A stretch of 64,000 nucleotides of DNA, from NCBI RefSeq assembly GCF_003568845.1, contig NZ_CP030126.1:1825001-1889000 (forward strand). The letters are read 5' to 3'. This stretch comes from Indioceanicola profundi. GTDB lineage: Bacteria > Pseudomonadota > Alphaproteobacteria > Azospirillales > Azospirillaceae. Shown here in pieces: positions 61,097 through 64,000 of this stretch. The notes beneath the pieces were generated by a model. The model searched no databases, was not told where the DNA came from, and saw only the letters and a program-made list of their open reading frames with translations. The translations under genes were made by a program, and so were the position numbers. Position 1 is the stretch's first letter. Each line of letters begins with the position of its first letter.

Positions 61097-62392
61097 ATGT
61101 CGCGTTCGCTCGCCCGCCTGCTGCTTGCCGGCGCTGCCATGTCCCTGGCAGTGGGCACCGCCGCCGCCCAGTCCAACAACACGCCTGCCGCCGGTACGAC
61201 CACGCAGCCATCCGGCGGCGGACTCGTGCTTCCGGGCACGGTCCAGTCGCCCGGCGGCTCCGCCGCTGGCACGATCAATCCGCAGGCCCGGCCGCAGCCG
61301 GCGCCCCAGGCGCCCGCCGCCGCGCCTCAGGCGCAGCAGCAGCAGCGTCCGCAGGCTCAGGCCCAGGCCGCCAAGCCGAAGGAGCCCGCAAAGGTCGGCA
61401 CCCCGACCGGCGAATGGAAGGTGTCGCCGGAGGTCTTCTCCGACGGCGCTTTCAAGATGTGCGTGACCGGCAACCAGTTCGACAACGGGCTGGAGCTGCT
61501 GTTCCTCAAGAACCCAGAGAACAAGGTCAACCTGATCCTTGGCGTGCCGGGCGCCCGCATGCAGCAGGGCGCCCGCCTGCCGGTCAAGGTGAAGATCGAC
61601 AGCAGCCTGGAGCGGGAGCGGCCGGCGGCCGTGACCCAGCCGGAGGCGCTGGTCATTGCGCTGGGTGAGGATGCGGAGCTGATCAAGGCGATCGGCACCG
61701 GCAGCGTCCTGTCCGTGGAGGTTCCGGGCGACGTGGCCCAGTTCCGCCTGAAGGGCACCGCCAAGGCCATGACGGATCTGAGCAACTGCGTGACCCAGGC
61801 GATGGAAGGGAAGCTGGAGCTTCCGCCCCCGCCGCCGGCCATGCCGCCCCAACTGGCCCAGATGCTGGTCGCCGCCGGGCTGAAGGATGCCCGCGCCCTG
61901 CCGGTGGACCGTTTCCCGCCCGAGCAGAAGCCCGGCGACTTCGCCTGGCAGATCGGCCAGGACGTCCTGGGGTCGGTTCGCGGTCTGCCGGTTCCGGCTT
62001 CGGCGGGCGACATCGGCAAGGTTCCGGAGACTTATCTGGAGCGCCTGAAGCAGACCTGCGAAGGCACCTTCACCCAGAGCCTGAAAGACCCCGAAAAGCT
62101 GAAGAACTTCGGGCTGCGCACCGGCGAGGCGATCTGCAAGGGGGAAAAGGAGACCGCTTTCGTCTCGCTGCTCTTCCAGCTCGTCCCCGGTCCGGAGGTG
62201 AAGACCCAGGACGGCAAGACCGAACGTCTGCAGCTCCTGAACATCTTCACCCACGAGGCGCCGGAGGCGAACCGCAAGGTGGCGGAGGATGCCACGGTTA
62301 ATCTGGCCAAGGTCCTGCGCGATCTCGACGCCAAGGCCGAAGCACAGCCGCAGCAGGGCCAGGCTCCGGCTCCCGCCGCTGCCGGGCAGTAA
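61097..62392 (+). CDS. Exported protein with Ala/Pro/Gln-rich linker, IalB-like core possible
   Basis: 431 residues. Signal peptide (about 1-24, AAAQS); a disordered Pro/Ala/Gln-rich linker (about 45-95); then two ordered parts. The first (about 100-225, GEWKVSPEVFSDGAFKMCVT ... FRLKGTAKAMTDLSNCV) loosely recalls invasion-associated locus B (IalB) proteins, with one pair of Cys residues. The second (about 245-400) has LKQTCEGTF and EAICKGEKETAF. No firm family. A GTG at 61085 would add four residues. Periplasmic or surface role is inferred from the signal peptide only. Confidence 0.7.
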   Translation: MSRSLARLLLAGAAMSLAVGTAAAQSNNTPAAGTTTQPSGGGLVLPGTVQSPGGSAAGTINPQARPQPAPQAPAAAPQAQQQQRPQAQAQAAKPKEPAKVGTPTGEWKVSPEVFSDGAFKMCVTGNQFDNGLELLFLKNPENKVNLILGVPGARMQQGARLPVKVKIDSSLERERPAAVTQPEALVIALGEDAELIKAIGTGSVLSVEVPGDVAQFRLKGTAKAMTDLSNCVTQAMEGKLELPPPPPAMPPQLAQMLVAAGLKDARALPVDRFPPEQKPGDFAWQIGQDVLGSVRGLPVPASAGDIGKVPETYLERLKQTCEGTFTQSLKDPEKLKNFGLRTGEAICKGEKETAFVSLLFQLVPGPEVKTQDGKTERLQLLNIFTHEAPEANRKVAEDATVNLAKVLRDLDAKAEAQPQQGQAPAPAAAGQ

Positions 62393-62405
62393 GCCCGCTT
62401 TGCGA

Positions 62406-62432
62406 GGGGATCAGGCTCAGAGCTTGATCCCC
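62406..62432. terminator. Stem-loop between convergent genes
   Basis: GGGGATCAGGCT, 3-base loop, AGCTTGATCCCC: a 12-bp stem with one G-T pair, between the stop of the exported-protein gene (62392) and the end of the ppk2 gene. No T tract on either side; likely a bidirectional 3'-end structure. Confidence 0.55.
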
Positions 62433-63220
62433 AGCATGTCCGCCGCCGCCTTCTGTACGCTCGCGTCCAGGGGCGGCGGCGTCACGTCCACGCCTTCGCC
62501 CAACCGGTCCACCACGGCGCGCAGCACGGCGGTCCGGGCGTGCCATTTGTAGTTGGCCGGGATCAGGGTCCAAGGCGCATCGGGCGTGCTTGTCCGGTCG
62601 AACATCTCCTCAGCGGCCCGGATATAATCGTCCCAGCGCTCCCGATTGCGCAGATCCTCCTCGGTGAGTTTCCAGCGCTTGTAGGGATTTTTGAGACGCT
62701 CCTCGAAGCGCTTGAGCTGTTCCTCCTTGGTGATGTGCAGGAACAGTTTGACGATCCGGACCCCGTCGTCGGTCAGCATCCTCTCGAACTCGTTGATTTC
62801 GCGATAGGCGCGGGTCCAGGCTTCCCGGCTGGCGAAGCCCTCCACCCGCTCCACCAGCACGCGCCCGTACCAGGACCGGTCGAAGATCGCGAAGGTGCCG
62901 GGCGACGGGATGCGCTGCCAGAACCTGTAGAGATAGTGGCGCCCCTGCTCATCCGCGGATGGCGCGCCGATCGGCCAGACATGGGCGCCGCGCGGGTCCA
63001 GCTTCTCGGTCAGTCGGCGTATCGCCCCGCCCTTGCCAGCCGCGTCCCATCCTTCCAGCACGATCACGGCCCGCAACCCGCCGTGCCAGTACGCCTGCTG
63101 CACATGCAGAACGGTTTCCTGGAGCCGGGCCAGCTCCTTTTCGTAATCCTGCTTCTCGCCATATGCGGAGCGATCCATCGGCAGATCGGCGAAGCGGATC
63201 GGGGACGGTGTGTCGGGCAT
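62417..63220 (-). CDS. ppk2: Polyphosphate kinase 2 family enzyme
   Basis: 267 residues, single-domain PPK2. Walker A GWDAAGKGG (residues 57-65), Walker B region FAIFDRSWYGR with Asp114, and the lid motif ERLKNPYKRWKLTEED. PPK2 enzymes use polyphosphate to phosphorylate nucleotides (ADP or GDP, or AMP in other classes); class cannot be decided by eye. No start doubt: ATG 63220 with family-like N-terminus. It diverges from the GlgE-like gene across 212 bases, which show nothing else. Confidence 0.93.
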   Translation of the reverse strand: MPDTPSPIRFADLPMDRSAYGEKQDYEKELARLQETVLHVQQAYWHGGLRAVIVLEGWDAAGKGGAIRRLTEKLDPRGAHVWPIGAPSADEQGRHYLYRFWQRIPSPGTFAIFDRSWYGRVLVERVEGFASREAWTRAYREINEFERMLTDDGVRIVKLFLHITKEEQLKRFEERLKNPYKRWKLTEEDLRNRERWDDYIRAAEEMFDRTSTPDAPWTLIPANYKWHARTAVLRAVVDRLGEGVDVTPPPLDASVQKAAADMLGIKL

Positions 63221-63432
63221 AAGGCCTCTGTTCCGAATTCAGGAGGTGTTTCCGCAACGCCCGAATTCGCGGTTGGTTGCGGGCCGGCAGTGGGCAGGCT
63301 GCACCGGAAAACACCGGCGCGCCAGAGTTCCGCGACATGACGGACGGGTAGTTCGGGAACCGGCCGCATCCGCCAGGGGTTGACGGGCTGAGTCCGTTTC
63401 CGACCCCGACCCGCAGAAGCAGGCCGCCGCCG

Positions 63433-64000
63433 ATGTCGAATCCCGCCCTCCGCATCAGCCCCGCCGATACCAGCCCGCCGGAGAACCGCCTCGGCTCCCC
63501 GCCGCCGGGCGCCCAGCCCTCGGCAGGGCAGCAGACCGCGCCCGGTCCGCGCATTTACAATCTGTTCCCGTTGCTTGCCGGCACCGTCGCCGACTGGCGA
63601 CAGCATCTGCCGCGTGTCGCCAGGATGGGGTTCGATTGGATTTACCTGAACCCGATCCATTACCCCGGCTTTTCCGGCAGCCTGTATGCGGTTAAGGACC
63701 CCTTCCGGCTGAACGACCTGTTCCGGGCCGGCGAGGGCGACGAGTCCGAACAGCTCCAAGGCTTCTTCGAGGAGTCCGGACGGCACGGGCTGAAGGTCAT
63801 GCTGGATCTGGTGGTGAACCACACCGCCAAGGACTCCGCCCTGGTGAGCCAGCATCCCGACTGGTACCGGCGTGAGAATGACGGGACCCTCTACAGCCCC
63901 CGCGCCATCGACCCGGAGGACCCGTCCAACGTTACCATCTGGGGGGACCTCGCCGAGCTGGACTATGACAATCCCACCGCCCGCGACGGCCTGATCCGCT
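63433..64000 (+). CDS. GlgE-like GH13 alpha-amylase-family enzyme, 5' part only
   Basis: 189 codons are present before the window ends. Residues about 1-40 are a Pro-rich lead; from PRIYNLFPLLAG on the sequence follows alphaproteobacterial GlgE-like GH13 enzymes (alpha-1,4-glucan:maltose-1-phosphate maltosyltransferase group). DWIYLNPIHYPGFSGSLYAV, then GH13 conserved region I DLVVNHTA with its His, and LAELDYDNP are visible. The catalytic Asp and Glu lie beyond the edge. It probably starts a trehalose/alpha-glucan gene group outside the window. The ATG at 63433 has no strong ribosome site. Confidence 0.85.
   Translation, partial: MSNPALRISPADTSPPENRLGSPPPGAQPSAGQQTAPGPRIYNLFPLLAGTVADWRQHLPRVARMGFDWIYLNPIHYPGFSGSLYAVKDPFRLNDLFRAGEGDESEQLQGFFEESGRHGLKVMLDLVVNHTAKDSALVSQHPDWYRRENDGTLYSPRAIDPEDPSNVTIWGDLAELDYDNPTARDGLIR

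Noticed and set aside
63221-63432. A further gene between ppk2 and the GlgE-like gene
   Set aside because: The 212 bases contain no ORF with a start signal or plausible protein.

Overview
The window is about 64 kb of very GC-rich DNA (by eye roughly two thirds G+C), densely packed with protein genes and read on both strands. The gene content points to an alphaproteobacterium, most likely Rhodospirillales/Azospirillaceae-like: an aa3 cytochrome oxidase cluster ctaC-ctaD-ctaB-ctaG-ctaE-SURF1, an RHH_4-type ribbon-helix-helix protein, a CheZ-type phosphatase beside CheY, a respiratory formate dehydrogenase of the FdnGHI type, and TonB-dependent receptors of the sphingomonad style. This placement is inference from family distribution; there is no rRNA marker. 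I see no tRNA, rRNA, CRISPR array, insertion sequence or phage gene.

Layout. 0-4.1 kb: an EF-G gene standing alone, a Clp1-like P-loop polynucleotide-kinase homologue and a secreted Pro/Gln-rich protein. 4.3-9.9 kb: a complete formate dehydrogenase operon (TorD-type chaperone, small Tat peptide, catalytic, iron-sulfur and cytochrome b subunits). 10-11.6 kb: small proteins and a YchJ/SEC-C protein. 11.6-21.7 kb: a catabolic island built around a TetR regulator. Leftward run TetR, acyl-CoA synthetase and two hot-dog (MaoC) proteins, one of which has lost its catalytic loop. Rightward run an alpha/beta hydrolase, a TonB-dependent receptor, an MFS carrier, an amidohydrolase and an alpha-methylacyl-CoA racemase. 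Two overlapping palindromes sit between the divergent halves.

21.7-27.1 kb: a leftward set of bioB, a second TonB receptor, an RHH regulator and two paralogous PepSY membrane proteins, the second carrying a C-terminal [2Fe-2S] ferredoxin domain. This looks like an iron or siderophore uptake and reduction unit. 27.2-35.9 kb: mostly single housekeeping genes (methyltransferase, FKBP, peptide-binding protein, FAD-Rieske oxidoreductase, nadE, cheY-cheZ). 35.9-44.0 kb: the leftward cytochrome oxidase cluster, ending in SURF1 and an M32 carboxypeptidase, with a terminator after ctaD and a 53-codon membrane-protein gene between ctaB and ctaG. 44.5-51.8 kb: tldD, a membrane histidine kinase, gshA, rsmE, ubiA and a protein tyrosine phosphatase.

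51.9-58.7 kb: a tightly coupled six-gene leftward glycosylation operon of two sugar-nucleotide epimerases, one GT4 glycosyltransferase and three tandem CgeB-like glycosyltransferases. 59-64 kb: a PLP trans-sulfuration enzyme, two exported proteins of unknown function, a PPK2 polyphosphate kinase and the start of a GlgE-like GH13 enzyme cut by the window edge.

The best candidates for undescribed biology are the TetR-controlled island (uptake, hydrolysis, CoA activation, racemisation and hydration of a probably methyl-branched acyl compound, with a putative active/inactive hydratase heterodimer), the PepSY/PepSY-ferredoxin electron-transfer pair next to a TonB receptor, and the triple-CgeB glycosylation operon.
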